Below are positions 1-8,664 of a stretch of 64,000 nt of DNA, in pieces. The stretch comes from Kumtagia sp044326205 (lineage in GTDB: Bacteria; Pseudomonadota; Alphaproteobacteria; Rhizobiales; Rhizobiaceae), in assembly GCF_044326205.1 (NCBI RefSeq), contig NZ_JBIRCY010000002.1, positions 133,878 to 197,877 of the forward strand, given 5' to 3'. Under the pieces are notes generated by a model. The model had not been told where the DNA came from and searched no databases. It saw only the letters and a list, made by a program, of their open reading frames with translations. Position numbers and translations under genes: made by a program. Each line of letters opens with the position of its first letter. Within the stretch, counting starts at the first letter, position 1.

Positions 1-413
1 GCCAGGGCATCGGCCCAAAACTCAATCCGGGCGGCGCGATCGTCAACCTCTCGTCCAGTTCGGCAAAACTGGCGACCTCGACGGATGTCGCGGCCTATGC
101 GGCGTCGAAGACGACGATCCTGTCGATTACCCGATCCTTCGCCTATGCGCTGGCGGACCGGCCGGTCAGGGTCAATGCCATCTGTCCCGGCATCGTCGAC
201 ACCGAGATGCAGGACAATTTTTTGGCCGGCGTGGCGAAGAAGCGCGGCATCACTGCCGCCGAACTTGACGCGCAGCGCAAGAAGGCGGTGCCGCTCGGCC
301 GCGGCGCGAGCGCGGAGGAATGCGCCGGACTGATCTGGTTCCTGCTGTCAGACGAGGCTGCCTACATGACCGGACAGGCCCTGAATTTCACGGGCGGAAC
401 GGTCAACTGGTGA
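1..413 (+). CDS. Short-chain dehydrogenase/reductase (SDR), C-terminal part, cut by window edge
   Basis: This is the 3' end of a classical SDR oxidoreductase. The reading frame is open from base 3 to the TGA ending at 413. It contains the beta-5 strand with the catalytic-serine region (IVNLSSSSAK), the active-site YAASK tetrad element, and the PGIVDT and final FTGGTVNW segments typical of sugar or 3-oxoacyl-type SDRs. The Rossmann glycine motif lies outside the window. It sits 31 bp upstream of a lactonase and then an enolase-superfamily dehydratase, so an NAD(P)-dependent sugar or sugar-acid dehydrogenase is the likely job. The exact substrate cannot be read. Confidence 0.9.
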   Translation, partial: QGIGPKLNPGGAIVNLSSSSAKLATSTDVAAYAASKTTILSITRSFAYALADRPVRVNAICPGIVDTEMQDNFLAGVAKKRGITAAELDAQRKKAVPLGRGASAEECAGLIWFLLSDEAAYMTGQALNFTGGTVNW

Positions 414-444
414 AATCCGAGACGAGGACTTTTGGGAGGAGACT

Positions 445-1323
445 ATGAAGAAGCCCATCAAGATCCGCGCGACGGGCCTCGGCCATCCGGAGGGGCCCTA
501 TGAGCTAGACGACGGACGCGTGATCTACGCCAACACCTACGCCAGCGAGATCGGCTTCTGGGATCCGAAGACCAACACTCAGGGCCAATATGCCTTCGTC
601 GGCGGCGGCCCGAACGCCTGCATGCTAGGATCGGACGGTGCCGTCTATTCGACGCAGACGCCCAATGTCGGTGCCTGGGTGGCGCCGGTGCATCGTCCGC
701 CATCGATCCAGAAGACGCTGCCCGACGGCAAGGTAGAAATCCTGGTAACGGAGGCCGACGGCAAGAAATTCGACGGCCCCAACGACCTCACCTTCGGTGC
801 CGATGGCCGCCTCTACTTCACCGATTCCGGCGACTGGAATCCCGCCGACAAGCCGCATCCCGGCCGCATCATCGTCATTGAGAAGAACGGCGTCGCCAAA
901 ATCCTGGAAGAGCTGGACTATGTCTATCCGAACGGCATCGTCGCCGAGCCCGACGGGTCGATCGTCTGGGTCGAATCCTACACGCTGAAAGTCGTTCGCC
1001 GCAAACCGGACGGAACGAAAACGCACCTTTGGACGCTGCCCGACGGCCATATCCCGGACGGCTTCAAGATCGACGTCGACGGCAATTTCTGGATCACGGC
1101 GGTGGCGGGTGGCGGCGTCGACGTGATCGACACCAACGGCAAGTTCCTGCATTTCGTCGAGACCGGCGGCACCATCCTCAACTGCTGTTTCGGCAAGGGC
1201 GGAAAACTGTTCTGCTGCGACATGGGCCCCTTCGACGTAACCGGAGCGGCCATGACGGGCCGGCTGATCGAGGTCGACGTAGGGGTCGAAGGCATGCCGC
1301 TGTTTCGCGGCGCAATCGGGTAG
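445..1323 (+). CDS. SMP-30/gluconolactonase-like sugar lactonase
   Basis: A 292-residue six-bladed beta-propeller of the SMP-30/gluconolactonase/LRE family, which hydrolyses aldonolactones to aldonic acids. The expected metal ligands are visible: Glu16 in HPEGP, Asn163 in YPNGI and Asp205 in IPDGF. A good Shine-Dalgarno (gggaggag) precedes the ATG. There is no signal peptide, so it should be cytoplasmic. It lies between an SDR and an enolase-superfamily dehydratase, which fits an oxidation-lactonase-dehydration route for a sugar imported by the ABC system downstream. It is also the only lactonase-like gene in the window, so it is a candidate for the lactone step missing from the D-apiose island at 53.7-63.5 kb; that link is speculative. 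Confidence 0.88.
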   Translation: MKKPIKIRATGLGHPEGPYELDDGRVIYANTYASEIGFWDPKTNTQGQYAFVGGGPNACMLGSDGAVYSTQTPNVGAWVAPVHRPPSIQKTLPDGKVEILVTEADGKKFDGPNDLTFGADGRLYFTDSGDWNPADKPHPGRIIVIEKNGVAKILEELDYVYPNGIVAEPDGSIVWVESYTLKVVRRKPDGTKTHLWTLPDGHIPDGFKIDVDGNFWITAVAGGGVDVIDTNGKFLHFVETGGTILNCCFGKGGKLFCCDMGPFDVTGAAMTGRLIEVDVGVEGMPLFRGAIG

Positions 1324-1344
1324 TCATGAACTTCGGTCTCTTAC

Positions 1345-1480
1345 TCCCACCCCTAACCCCTCCCCACAAGGGGGAGGGGAACAAGGGCACCGCTCGATGG
1401 CCAACACCGCCAAGGGTTGGCACTGGAAGCGCTACGACAAAGTCCCCCTCCCCCTTGTGGGGAGGGGTTAGGGGTGGGGG
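1345..1480. repeat. Long intergenic palindromic element
   Basis: Two C- and G-rich arms of about 36 bp, at roughly 1345-1381 and 1443-1480, are almost perfect inverted copies and enclose about 60 bp of non-repeated sequence. Each arm is itself partly self-complementary around TCCCCACAAGGGGGAGGGG. The element fills the gap between the lactonase and the dehydratase. It resembles the palindromic intergenic repeats common in rhizobial genomes. It may fold as RNA and act as a processing or attenuation site inside the operon, which is inference. Confidence 0.8.
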
Positions 1481-1522
1481 TAAACCCTTCAAGCGATTGC
1501 CTGAGAATTAGGACGCAGCATT

Positions 1523-2662
1523 ATGAAGATCGCCAAGGTCGAAGCCATTCCGGTCAGCTATCCGGAGCCAAACGATTTCAATGCGTTGCGGCATCTCTGC
1601 CTGGCAAAGATCACCGCCGATGACGGCCAGGTGGGCTGGGGCGAATCGATCACCCAGTTCACCGAGGCCAACTTCGCCGCCAAGGCGATCATCGAAGGCA
1701 TGGCGCCGAACCTGATCGGCAAGGACCCGGTGCATACCGAGGCGCTGTGGCGGCAGAACAAGCAGCAGGCCTGGTGGTATGGCTACCATGGCGGCATCGC
1801 CTCCTACGCCACCGCCGCTATCGACATCGCGCTGTGGGACCTGAAGGGCAAGGCGCTGGGCAGAAGCGTGCTCGACCTGCTGGGCGGGCCGGTTCATGAG
1901 CGCCTGCCGGCGATCGCTTCCTGCCATGCCCACTACGAGAACATCGAGGAAATGGCGGAGGAGACCGCCGAGTGGGTCTCCACCGGCCTGCAGGGGCTGA
2001 AGACCGGCTTCGGCAAGCGCGGCAACGCCAATCTCGGCTACGACCACAAGCGCGACGTCGCCTACGTCAAAGCGATGCGCGAGGTGCTCGGCGACAAGAT
2101 GCTGATGATCGACAACGGCATCAATATCAAATGGGACGTGACCGACGCCGTGCGCCGCGCCAAGGCGATGGAGGAATACAACCTCGCCTGGATCGAGGAG
2201 CCGCTCGGCGCCTGGGATCCCGAGGGCTACACCAACCTCCGTTCCAAGACGACGACGCGCATCGCCTATGGCGAGCGCGAGTGGACGCTCGAACAGTTCG
2301 AGCGGGTGCTGGCGACGGGCACGGTGGATGTCATCGGCGTCGACCCGGGCCGCGCCGAGGGCATCACCGGATTCAAGAAGGTGACCGAGCGCTGCGAGTT
2401 CTACCGCCGCCAGGCCAACGCGCATGCATGGTCGTCGGCGATCGTCAGCGCGGCCAGCCTCGCCATCTCCTTCAACTCGCCGGCCTGCAAGCTGTTCGAA
2501 CTGAAGCCGCTGCGCAACCCGATGCAGCATGACCTCGTGACAAAACCCTTCGACCACAAGGACGGCTGGATTTACCCGCCGAGCGGTCCCGGCCTCGGCA
2601 TCGAGGTCATCGAGGAAGTCGTGGAAGGTTATCGCAGCGAAACAGTGCTCGGGCTCATCTGA
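1523..2662 (+). CDS. Enolase-superfamily (mandelate racemase/muconate lactonizing) sugar-acid dehydratase
   Basis: A 379-residue mandelate racemase/muconate lactonizing enzyme homologue, cytoplasmic and Mg-dependent. The N-terminal capping domain is followed by a TIM barrel with the metal triad Asp197 (MIDNG), Glu225 (WIEEP) and Glu251 (YGERE). A Lys160 base (GLKTG) lies on one face, and a His301/Asp274 dyad (ANAHAW, GVDPG) on the other. This layout suits abstraction of an alpha-proton from a sugar acid and beta-elimination of water to a 2-keto-3-deoxy acid. It follows an SDR and a lactonase and precedes a sugar importer. Substrate identity cannot be assigned from sequence; racemase or epimerase activity is the alternative. 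Confidence 0.9.
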   Translation: MKIAKVEAIPVSYPEPNDFNALRHLCLAKITADDGQVGWGESITQFTEANFAAKAIIEGMAPNLIGKDPVHTEALWRQNKQQAWWYGYHGGIASYATAAIDIALWDLKGKALGRSVLDLLGGPVHERLPAIASCHAHYENIEEMAEETAEWVSTGLQGLKTGFGKRGNANLGYDHKRDVAYVKAMREVLGDKMLMIDNGINIKWDVTDAVRRAKAMEEYNLAWIEEPLGAWDPEGYTNLRSKTTTRIAYGEREWTLEQFERVLATGTVDVIGVDPGRAEGITGFKKVTERCEFYRRQANAHAWSSAIVSAASLAISFNSPACKLFELKPLRNPMQHDLVTKPFDHKDGWIYPPSGPGLGIEVIEEVVEGYRSETVLGLI

Positions 2663-2739
2663 AAGCAAAACTCCCGGCACGGGACGCCGGGGGGACCAAG
2701 GGAACATATCGTCAGACGACAACAATGGGAGGTTTTGAA

Positions 2740-3858
2740 GTGAAGACGATCTACCAGCATATGCTTGCAGCCGCTGTCGGCTGCGCCGGCCTGGCGCTCG
2801 CCGGCGCCGCGCTCGCGCAGGAATCCAGCGAGAGCCAGATTCCGAAATCCGGTGACAAGGTCGAGGGCGCGCCCTTCGAGGTGAAGCGCGACTGGGGCAC
2901 TTTCAAGCTCGCCGACCGCATCGCCGAGAAGATCAAGAACAACCAGCCGATCAACTATGTCTTCTCGTATCAGGCCTCCGGCATCCCGCTGTTCTCGCCG
3001 CAGTACAAAGCGGGCTTCGAGATGGGCTGCAAGATGGGCAAGGAGATCTACCCGATGGAGTGCGCTTCCATCGCCCCAGTCCAGAACGACCCCAACATGC
3101 AGGTCAGCCAGATCGAGGCGAAGCTTGCGGCCGGCGAAATCGACTGCCTGAGCATCGAGCCGGTTTCCTCCGACGCCATGACCGCGATCACCAACAAGGT
3201 GATGGAACAAGGTATCCCTGTGTTCACGGCTGGCGTCACCTCGCGCGGCCATGAATTCACCAACTTCACGCAGATCCCGGACAAGGAAGGCGCCACCGCC
3301 GCCGAGACCGTGCTGAAATGGATCAAGGACAACAACAAGTCCGACATCAAGGTTTTTGCCGTCTCCGGCGGCGACCCGACGCAATTCTGGGCGCAGGGCC
3401 GCATGAAGGGTTTTGAAGAGGGCATCAAGGCGGCCATTCCCGACGCTGCCTTCGTTACGGCGGCGGCGAACGGCCTCAACACCTCCTATGAGCCCGGCAA
3501 GACATACGACGTTTATAAGGCATTCCTGCTCGCCAATCCGAACGTGCAGTTCATCCAGAACGTCGACATCGGCGCCGAACATGCCGACCGCGCGATCGTC
3601 GACCTCGGGCTGGAAGGCAAGGTGTTCACCATCGGCTGGAACTCCTCGAAGGGCCAGCTCGACGCCATCGAAAAGGGTATCCAGGTGGCACAACTCGATC
3701 AGCGCTGGCCCGACCAGGCCGCCTTTGGCGGACCGGCCTGCGCAAAGTTCCTGAAGGACGGCGAGATCCTGCCCAACACGCAGACGCTGAAGGCCGTCAT
3801 GAAGGCCGACGTCGCCAAGGCGCGCGAGGAACTCGACCGCACCCTGCAAGCGAAATAG
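2740..3858 (+). CDS. Sugar ABC transporter periplasmic substrate-binding protein
   Basis: A type I (Peripla_BP_4, ribose-type) periplasmic binding protein of 372 residues. I chose GTG 2740 rather than the in-frame ATG at 2725. The bases between them contain the Shine-Dalgarno gggagg 7 bp ahead of GTG, and the signal peptide then begins correctly: a basic MKTIYQ start, a hydrophobic core, and cleavage after ALAQ. The mature protein shows the two-lobe pattern with GIPVFTAGV near the hinge and a conserved IGW segment. It heads the importer completed by the permease and ATPase genes downstream and follows sugar-acid catabolic genes, so a sugar or sugar acid is the probable ligand. Confidence 0.92.
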   Translation: MKTIYQHMLAAAVGCAGLALAGAALAQESSESQIPKSGDKVEGAPFEVKRDWGTFKLADRIAEKIKNNQPINYVFSYQASGIPLFSPQYKAGFEMGCKMGKEIYPMECASIAPVQNDPNMQVSQIEAKLAAGEIDCLSIEPVSSDAMTAITNKVMEQGIPVFTAGVTSRGHEFTNFTQIPDKEGATAAETVLKWIKDNNKSDIKVFAVSGGDPTQFWAQGRMKGFEEGIKAAIPDAAFVTAAANGLNTSYEPGKTYDVYKAFLLANPNVQFIQNVDIGAEHADRAIVDLGLEGKVFTIGWNSSKGQLDAIEKGIQVAQLDQRWPDQAAFGGPACAKFLKDGEILPNTQTLKAVMKADVAKAREELDRTLQAK

Positions 3859-3873
3859 CACCAGCTATCTCTC

Positions 3874-3900
3874 GCGGGCGGGAGGTTTCCTGCCCGCTTT
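3874..3900 (+). terminator. Hairpin with short T run between binding-protein and permease genes
   Basis: GCGGGC (3874-3879) pairs with GCCCGC (3892-3897), extended by GGAGG/CCT pairing, and is followed by TTT. It lies 15 bp after the binding-protein stop and ahead of the permease. In an operon this is best read as a partial terminator or 3'-end stabiliser that lowers permease/ATPase expression relative to the binding protein. Confidence 0.6.
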
Positions 3901-3927
3901 CCGTTTCAACAGCATTCGAGGTTCTTG

Positions 3928-4974
3928 ATGACGACCGACACGACGCAGACCGCCGCGACGCGGCCCGCCACGGGTGTCGGAAAAGCCACGCTCGACGTGG
4001 TGCTGCGGCTGGGAGGACTGTTCCTGGCCGTCATTCTCGTCGCGCTGATCTTCATCTTCATCAACCCGAATTTTGCCAATCCGGTCCTCGGCGTCTCCGT
4101 TCTGCGCGCCATGAGTTCCGTCGCCATCATGGCGCTCGGCCTGACGCTGGTCATCGTGGTCGGCGAGATCGATTTGTCCTTCGGCGCCATGTACGGCCTT
4201 GCGGCCAACACGCTGGCCGTCGTCTGGATCGTCATGGGCGTTTCGGTCTACCTGGCAATTCCGATCGCCATCGGCGTCGGCGTGCTGGTCGGCCTGTTCA
4301 ACGGGCTGATGGTGACCAGTTTCAAGATACCGTCCTTCATCGTGACGCTGGGCAGCTACAATCTGCTCTACGGCCTGTCGCTGTGGATCACCAACACCTC
4401 GACCTTCAACCCGAACTACCCGCCGCCGGATGCCGAGATGCCGCAGGGCGAGCTCGACTTCTTCATCGGCCTGACCCAGAGCATCGGCCAGTACCGGCTG
4501 TCGATCGAGGTCTTCTGGATGATCGGCATCGCGCTGGTGGTCGGCTTCCTGCTGCATCGCTCGCTGTTCGGTTTCCGGCTTATGGCGATCGGCGGCAATC
4601 CTGAAGCAGGCAAGCTCGCCCGGCTGCCGGTCAAGCGCTACAAGGTCACCGCCTTCATCCTCTGCTCCGTGCTGGCGGCCATCGCTGGCATCCTCGACTT
4701 CTCCTTCATCCAGACCAGCCAGCCGGACATCGGCCTGTCGCAAACCTTCCCGGTCTTCGCGGCGGTGATCATCGGCGGCGCCAGCCTCTCCGGCGGCAAG
4801 GGAACGGTCATCGGCACGCTGGGCGGCGCACTGCTGCTCGCCGAGCTTCAGATCGGCCTCGCCCTCCTCTCCCCCGGCCCCCACGTCCAGCAGATATTCC
4901 TCGGCGCGGTCACCATCGGCGCGGTCTCGCTCGATCTGTTCCTCACCTCGCTGCGCAAGAGGCGCGCGGCATGA
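3928..4974 (+). CDS. Sugar ABC transporter permease (RbsC-like)
   Basis: A 348-residue inner-membrane permease of the ribose/xylose (BPD_transp_2) family with about ten hydrophobic segments. The family loop between membrane spans is visible as GEIDLSFGAMYG (near residues 73-84), as is the C-terminal GGASLSGGKGT segment that contacts the ATPase. ATG 3928 was chosen over an adjacent TTG. Its stop overlaps the ATPase start by 4 bp (ATGA), so the two subunits should be translationally coupled. It pairs with the binding protein at 2740 and the ATPase at 4971. Confidence 0.92.
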   Translation: MTTDTTQTAATRPATGVGKATLDVVLRLGGLFLAVILVALIFIFINPNFANPVLGVSVLRAMSSVAIMALGLTLVIVVGEIDLSFGAMYGLAANTLAVVWIVMGVSVYLAIPIAIGVGVLVGLFNGLMVTSFKIPSFIVTLGSYNLLYGLSLWITNTSTFNPNYPPPDAEMPQGELDFFIGLTQSIGQYRLSIEVFWMIGIALVVGFLLHRSLFGFRLMAIGGNPEAGKLARLPVKRYKVTAFILCSVLAAIAGILDFSFIQTSQPDIGLSQTFPVFAAVIIGGASLSGGKGTVIGTLGGALLLAELQIGLALLSPGPHVQQIFLGAVTIGAVSLDLFLTSLRKRRAA

Positions 4975-6461
4975 ACGCGGCAAGCGGCATCAGCCTGCAC
5001 GGCGTCAGCAAGCATTATGGCAACACGGTCGCGCTGAATGGCGTCGATCTCGACATCAGGCCGGGCGAGATTCTCGGCATTGCCGGTCCGAACGGCGCCG
5101 GCAAGTCGACACTGGTGCGCATCGTCGGCGGCGAGGAACGGCCGAGTTCCGGAACACTGACTTTTGACGGCAAACCCTGGTCGCCTACGGACGACTGGCA
5201 CGCGGTGGCGGTGGTTCATCAGGAGCCGCAGCTTTTCCCGAACCTGACGGTCGCGCAGAATGTCATGGCGGGCCGCGAGGGGACGTCGAGGACCTGGCCG
5301 AAACTTGGCGCCGCCGACGCAGCCGTGATGGATGCGCTTGGCCTCACGCCCTGGCGGGATACCGCCCTGGCCGATTGCTCGCTGGCCACACAGCAGCGCA
5401 CAGAGATCGCCCGCGCCGTGGCGCGGGACGCCCGCGTCTTCCTGTTCGACGAGCCGAACTCGGCGCTGACGGCGGAAGAGTCCGACGAGCTGTTCCGCGA
5501 GATGGACAAGCTGGCCGCGTCCGGTCGCATGGTGGTGCTGATCACCCACCGTCTCAACGACCTCGTCTCGCATTGCGCGCGTGTGGCGGTGGTGCGCGAC
5601 GGGCGTGTGCGCACGATCCTTTCAGGCGACGCCCTTACCGAGGACGGGCTGGCGCGCCAACTCGTGACCGAGAGCGCGCAGATTACCTCCAACGGTAACC
5701 GGGCATCTGGCAATCGGGCAGGCAAAGCACTTTTCTCAGTGCGCGAGTGGTCGCATGCCACCGCTTTCAAAAACATCAGCTTCGATGCCCACGCCGGCGA
5801 GATCGTCGCTCTGATGGGCGTCGAAGGTTCCGGCGCGCGTGAGCTTCTGCGCTCGTTCGCCGGGCTGGAGCGCACGACCGGCGCCGTCAGGCTGGGCGAG
5901 ACGGGCGATATCGGCCTGCGCCGACTGCGCTCCTATGTTCCGGCCACCCGCGCGCTCAGCCTCTATTCCAATTTTTCCGTCGGCGACAATCTGCTGGTGC
6001 GGCTGGGCATACCGGAGATCGCCTGGCCCAGCCTCGCATTGAAGCGGGCAAGGATGAAGACGCTGGCGCAGGCCGCCGTGAAGCGGTTCCTGGTTAAAAC
6101 AGGATCGATCGGCCAGCCGATCCGCTCGCTGTCGGGCGGCAACCAGCAGAAGGTGGCGATTGCGCAGGCACTAAACTGCTCGCCCGAACTGCTCGTGCTC
6201 GAAGAGCCGACACGCGGCGTCGACATCCATTCAAAGGCCGAAATCTATCGCCTGCTTCGCGACTATGCCGCAAGCGGCAAAGCGGTGGTGATATTCTGCA
6301 CGGAAGTGCTGGAGATATTCGAGGTGGCCGACACCGCCTATGTCGTGTCCGACGGTCGGCTGTCGCCGCCGCTTTCGCTTGCTTCCTACGACCACGTCGA
6401 GCAGCTCGCGACCGATATCACGCGCCTGGAGGCTCACGGGCGTACAGCAAAGGCTGCCTGA
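4971..6461 (+). CDS. Sugar ABC transporter ATPase, double-domain (RbsA-like)
   Basis: A 496-residue tandem ATP-binding protein of the sugar-type (RbsA/MglA) family. The N-half has a good Walker A (GPNGAGKST), Walker B (FLFDEPNSAL) and a divergent signature (LATQQRTEIA). The C-half has a degenerate Walker A (GVEGSGARE), a canonical LSGGNQQKV signature and Walker B LVLEEPTRGVD. This asymmetry is normal in the family: one composite site hydrolyses ATP. It overlaps the permease by 4 bp and closes the importer operon that starts at 2740. Confidence 0.93.
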   Translation: MNAASGISLHGVSKHYGNTVALNGVDLDIRPGEILGIAGPNGAGKSTLVRIVGGEERPSSGTLTFDGKPWSPTDDWHAVAVVHQEPQLFPNLTVAQNVMAGREGTSRTWPKLGAADAAVMDALGLTPWRDTALADCSLATQQRTEIARAVARDARVFLFDEPNSALTAEESDELFREMDKLAASGRMVVLITHRLNDLVSHCARVAVVRDGRVRTILSGDALTEDGLARQLVTESAQITSNGNRASGNRAGKALFSVREWSHATAFKNISFDAHAGEIVALMGVEGSGARELLRSFAGLERTTGAVRLGETGDIGLRRLRSYVPATRALSLYSNFSVGDNLLVRLGIPEIAWPSLALKRARMKTLAQAAVKRFLVKTGSIGQPIRSLSGGNQQKVAIAQALNCSPELLVLEEPTRGVDIHSKAEIYRLLRDYAASGKAVVIFCTEVLEIFEVADTAYVVSDGRLSPPLSLASYDHVEQLATDITRLEAHGRTAKAA

Positions 6462-6575
6462 GCCGCGCCGGCACGGGATCAACCGCCGAACCTTAAAAGG
6501 CCTGCAGATGATGGAACCGATTTCTGGTCGAGAAATCTTTTAAAAACAATGCCAATAGCAGATGCTGCACATTGC

Positions 6576-6609
6576 TTGACGCGAAGAATGGAAACGTTAT
6601 TATCCATTG
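6576..6609 (+). promoter_or_regulatory. Promoter with overlapping palindromic operator upstream of second sugar module
   Basis: TTGACG (6576-6581) and TATTAT (6598-6603) are separated by 16 bp, a good sigma-70-type match in an AT-richer gap. Around the -10 lies an inverted repeat, AATGGA (6588-6593) with TCCATT (6604-6609), whose centre contains AAACGTT, similar to LacI-family operator cores. It precedes the SDR start by about 70 bp, so the SDR plus downstream importer probably form a separately regulated unit. The regulator is not next to it. Confidence 0.55.
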
Positions 6610-6676
6610 AAATGGACGGCAAATAACGCCGTTCCGCTTTACGCGCGACAGCGCCGCGGCGAGCTGGGGAGGAGCG

Positions 6677-7444
6677 ATGCGCGGGTTAAAAGGAAAGGTC
6701 GCGGCCATCACCGGCGCCGGTTCCGGCATCGGCCAGGCGGCTGCCATCCGCCTTGGCGAGGAGGGCTGCAAGATTGCTGTCCTCGACTGGAGGGCCGAAA
6801 GCGCCGAGAAGACCGCGGCGATGATCAACAGCGCCGGCGGCGAAGCGATTGCCATCAAAGTAGACGTCAGTAATGAGCCTGCCGTCGAGGCCGCTTTTGT
6901 CGAGATCGTCGAGACCTTTGGAAGGCTCGACATATTGGTCTCCAACGCCGGCATCTTTTCCGGCGAACGCGACCGCAAGGTCGATGCCTTGCCCAAGGAG
7001 GTCTGGGACGAGATCGTCGGCGTCAATCTCACCGGCATGTATCTCGCCTGCAAGCATGGCGTCGCGGCGATCAAGAAGACGGCCGGCAAGGGCGCGGTCG
7101 TTTTGACTGGCTCGCCGACAGGCATGTCGGGCTGTACGCCGGCCAACATCGCCTACGGTTCGTCGAAAGGCGGCGTACACGGCCTGTCTCGGGTGATGGC
7201 GGTCGATCATGCGCCCGAAGGCATAAGGGTCAACGTCGTGGTGCCCGGCTTCACGCTGACGCCGATCGTGCGCGAACTGGTGGCCGATCCAAAAGTCTAT
7301 GAATGGCAGATCCAGAACATCCCGCTCAAACGCGGCGCTGAACCGGAGGAGATCGCCGGCGCCGTGGCGTTCCTGGCCTCCGACGACGCATCCTACATGA
7401 CCGGCTCTTTCATGTTCGTCGATGGTGGTCTGACCGCAATCTGA
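6677..7444 (+). CDS. SDR family oxidoreductase
   Basis: A 255-residue classical SDR. It has the NAD(P)-binding TGAGSGIG at residues 12-19, the NAG motif (SNAGIFSG), and catalytic Tyr160/Lys164 in AYGSSKGG. The C-terminal GSFMFVDGG matches the glucose/ribitol dehydrogenase-like group. A strong Shine-Dalgarno (ggggagg) precedes the ATG. It is the first gene behind the promoter at 6576 and is 67 bp from a sugar-binding protein gene. An NAD-dependent dehydrogenase acting on the imported sugar or polyol is likely; the substrate is not readable. Confidence 0.9.
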   Translation: MRGLKGKVAAITGAGSGIGQAAAIRLGEEGCKIAVLDWRAESAEKTAAMINSAGGEAIAIKVDVSNEPAVEAAFVEIVETFGRLDILVSNAGIFSGERDRKVDALPKEVWDEIVGVNLTGMYLACKHGVAAIKKTAGKGAVVLTGSPTGMSGCTPANIAYGSSKGGVHGLSRVMAVDHAPEGIRVNVVVPGFTLTPIVRELVADPKVYEWQIQNIPLKRGAEPEEIAGAVAFLASDDASYMTGSFMFVDGGLTAI

Positions 7445-7511
7445 CATCCGCTTCGCCTTCGGTGATGCGGCAATACGAAAGTCACAACGGAAATTTCGGG
7501 AGGACATTTTC

Positions 7512-8579
7512 ATGCGCTTGAAGACCATGACTGCAAGACTGGCCGCGACCGCCGCCGCCCTGATCATTAGCACCACGGTCTGGGCAGCCGACGAGACGAT
7601 CGGCTTCGTCACCCATTCGCAGGGCGACCCTTTCATCCAGCAGATCATCGACGGCGCGCAGGCGGCGGCGAAAGATCTCGGGGTGACGCTCACCGTCGCT
7701 CAGCAAGCCGGCGGCGCGCCGGAGGGCCAGTTGAAGCTTGTCCAGAATTTCGCCAATGCCGGCGCCAAGGGTGTCGCGACCTCGGTGCCGGGCGAATCCA
7801 TGGCCGGCGCGCTGAACGAACTGATTTCGTCCGGCGTACCGATCGTGCAGTACAACCTGCTCAGCCAGGGCGTGAAGGCTCCTTATGTCGGCGAGAAGTC
7901 GGTGGAGAGCGGGCGTATCCTCGGCAAGATGATCGTCGAAAAACTGGGTGGCGCCTCGGCCAAGGGCACTGTCATCATCGGCAATTGTTTCCCCGGCTTC
8001 CCGGTTCTCGAGAACCGCGCCAAGGGCGTGCAGGAATCGCTGAAGGCGGCGGCTGGACTGAACGTACTCGGCCCCTTCGACGTGAAGGTCTCCGCCGTCG
8101 ACAACTACAACCGTTGGGAGCAGCTTTACGCTGCGAACCCTGATGCCATCGCGCTGATCGGCCTCTGCGCGCCGGACGTGACCAGCCTCGGAAAACTCAA
8201 CGCCGCCAACGGCGACAAGTTCGTGGCCGGCGGCTACGACCTGACCGAGCTCAATCTCAAGGCGATCAAGGAAGGCCATGCCTATGTGACCATCGGCCAG
8301 AGCGCCTTCGTGCAGGGATACTTGCCGATCGTTCTGCTGGTGAACTCGATCCGCCACGGCGTCGCCCTGCAGCCGGGCTTCTACAATTCCGGCTCGCAGA
8401 TCGTGACATCCGAGGGCGTCGACATGGCGAACGGCCTGCCGAAGATCACCTTCGAGGAGGCGGAAAAGCTCGCTGCCGACCCGGCTGCGACGGCCACCTA
8501 CTATGCGCCGTGGACCACGTCGCTGACGGCCGAACTGCTGGGCGCCGCACCGCAGCCGATCGCCGCTGAATCGGAGTGA
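7512..8579 (+). CDS. Sugar ABC transporter periplasmic substrate-binding protein
   Basis: A 355-residue type I periplasmic binding protein. A signal peptide of about 26 residues (MRLKTM start, TARLAATAAALI core, cleavage near TVWA-AD) leads into a ribose-binding-like fold with THSQGDPF at the first strand. The Shine-Dalgarno gggagga lies just upstream. The sequence differs strongly from the binding protein at 2740, so the two importers probably carry different ligands. A strong hairpin follows the stop and separates it from the ATPase gene. Confidence 0.9.
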   Translation: MRLKTMTARLAATAAALIISTTVWAADETIGFVTHSQGDPFIQQIIDGAQAAAKDLGVTLTVAQQAGGAPEGQLKLVQNFANAGAKGVATSVPGESMAGALNELISSGVPIVQYNLLSQGVKAPYVGEKSVESGRILGKMIVEKLGGASAKGTVIIGNCFPGFPVLENRAKGVQESLKAAAGLNVLGPFDVKVSAVDNYNRWEQLYAANPDAIALIGLCAPDVTSLGKLNAANGDKFVAGGYDLTELNLKAIKEGHAYVTIGQSAFVQGYLPIVLLVNSIRHGVALQPGFYNSGSQIVTSEGVDMANGLPKITFEEAEKLAADPAATATYYAPWTTSLTAELLGAAPQPIAAESE

Positions 8580-8601
8580 GGCTTTTCATTTCACAGCTTG
8601 C

Positions 8602-8627
8602 GAAAGGCGGTCGCAGGACCGCCTTTC
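8602..8627 (+). terminator. Perfect 11-bp hairpin after binding-protein gene
   Basis: GAAAGGCGGTC (8602-8612) pairs perfectly with GACCGCCTTTC (8617-8627) around a GCAG loop, with TTTC inside the 3' arm and TCG beyond. It is placed 22 bp after the binding-protein stop and before the ATPase start, so it probably works as an attenuator or mRNA-stability element in the operon. Confidence 0.75.
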
Positions 8628-8664
8628 TCGTTACATGTGCAATCAACTCCGTCACTGGCGTGCG

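Noticed and set aside
1508..2725. 405-codon open frame on the - strand
   Set aside because: It mirrors the dehydratase gene at 1523 in an antisense frame, has no ribosome site and a His/Arg/Gly-rich composition typical of shadow frames in GC-rich DNA.
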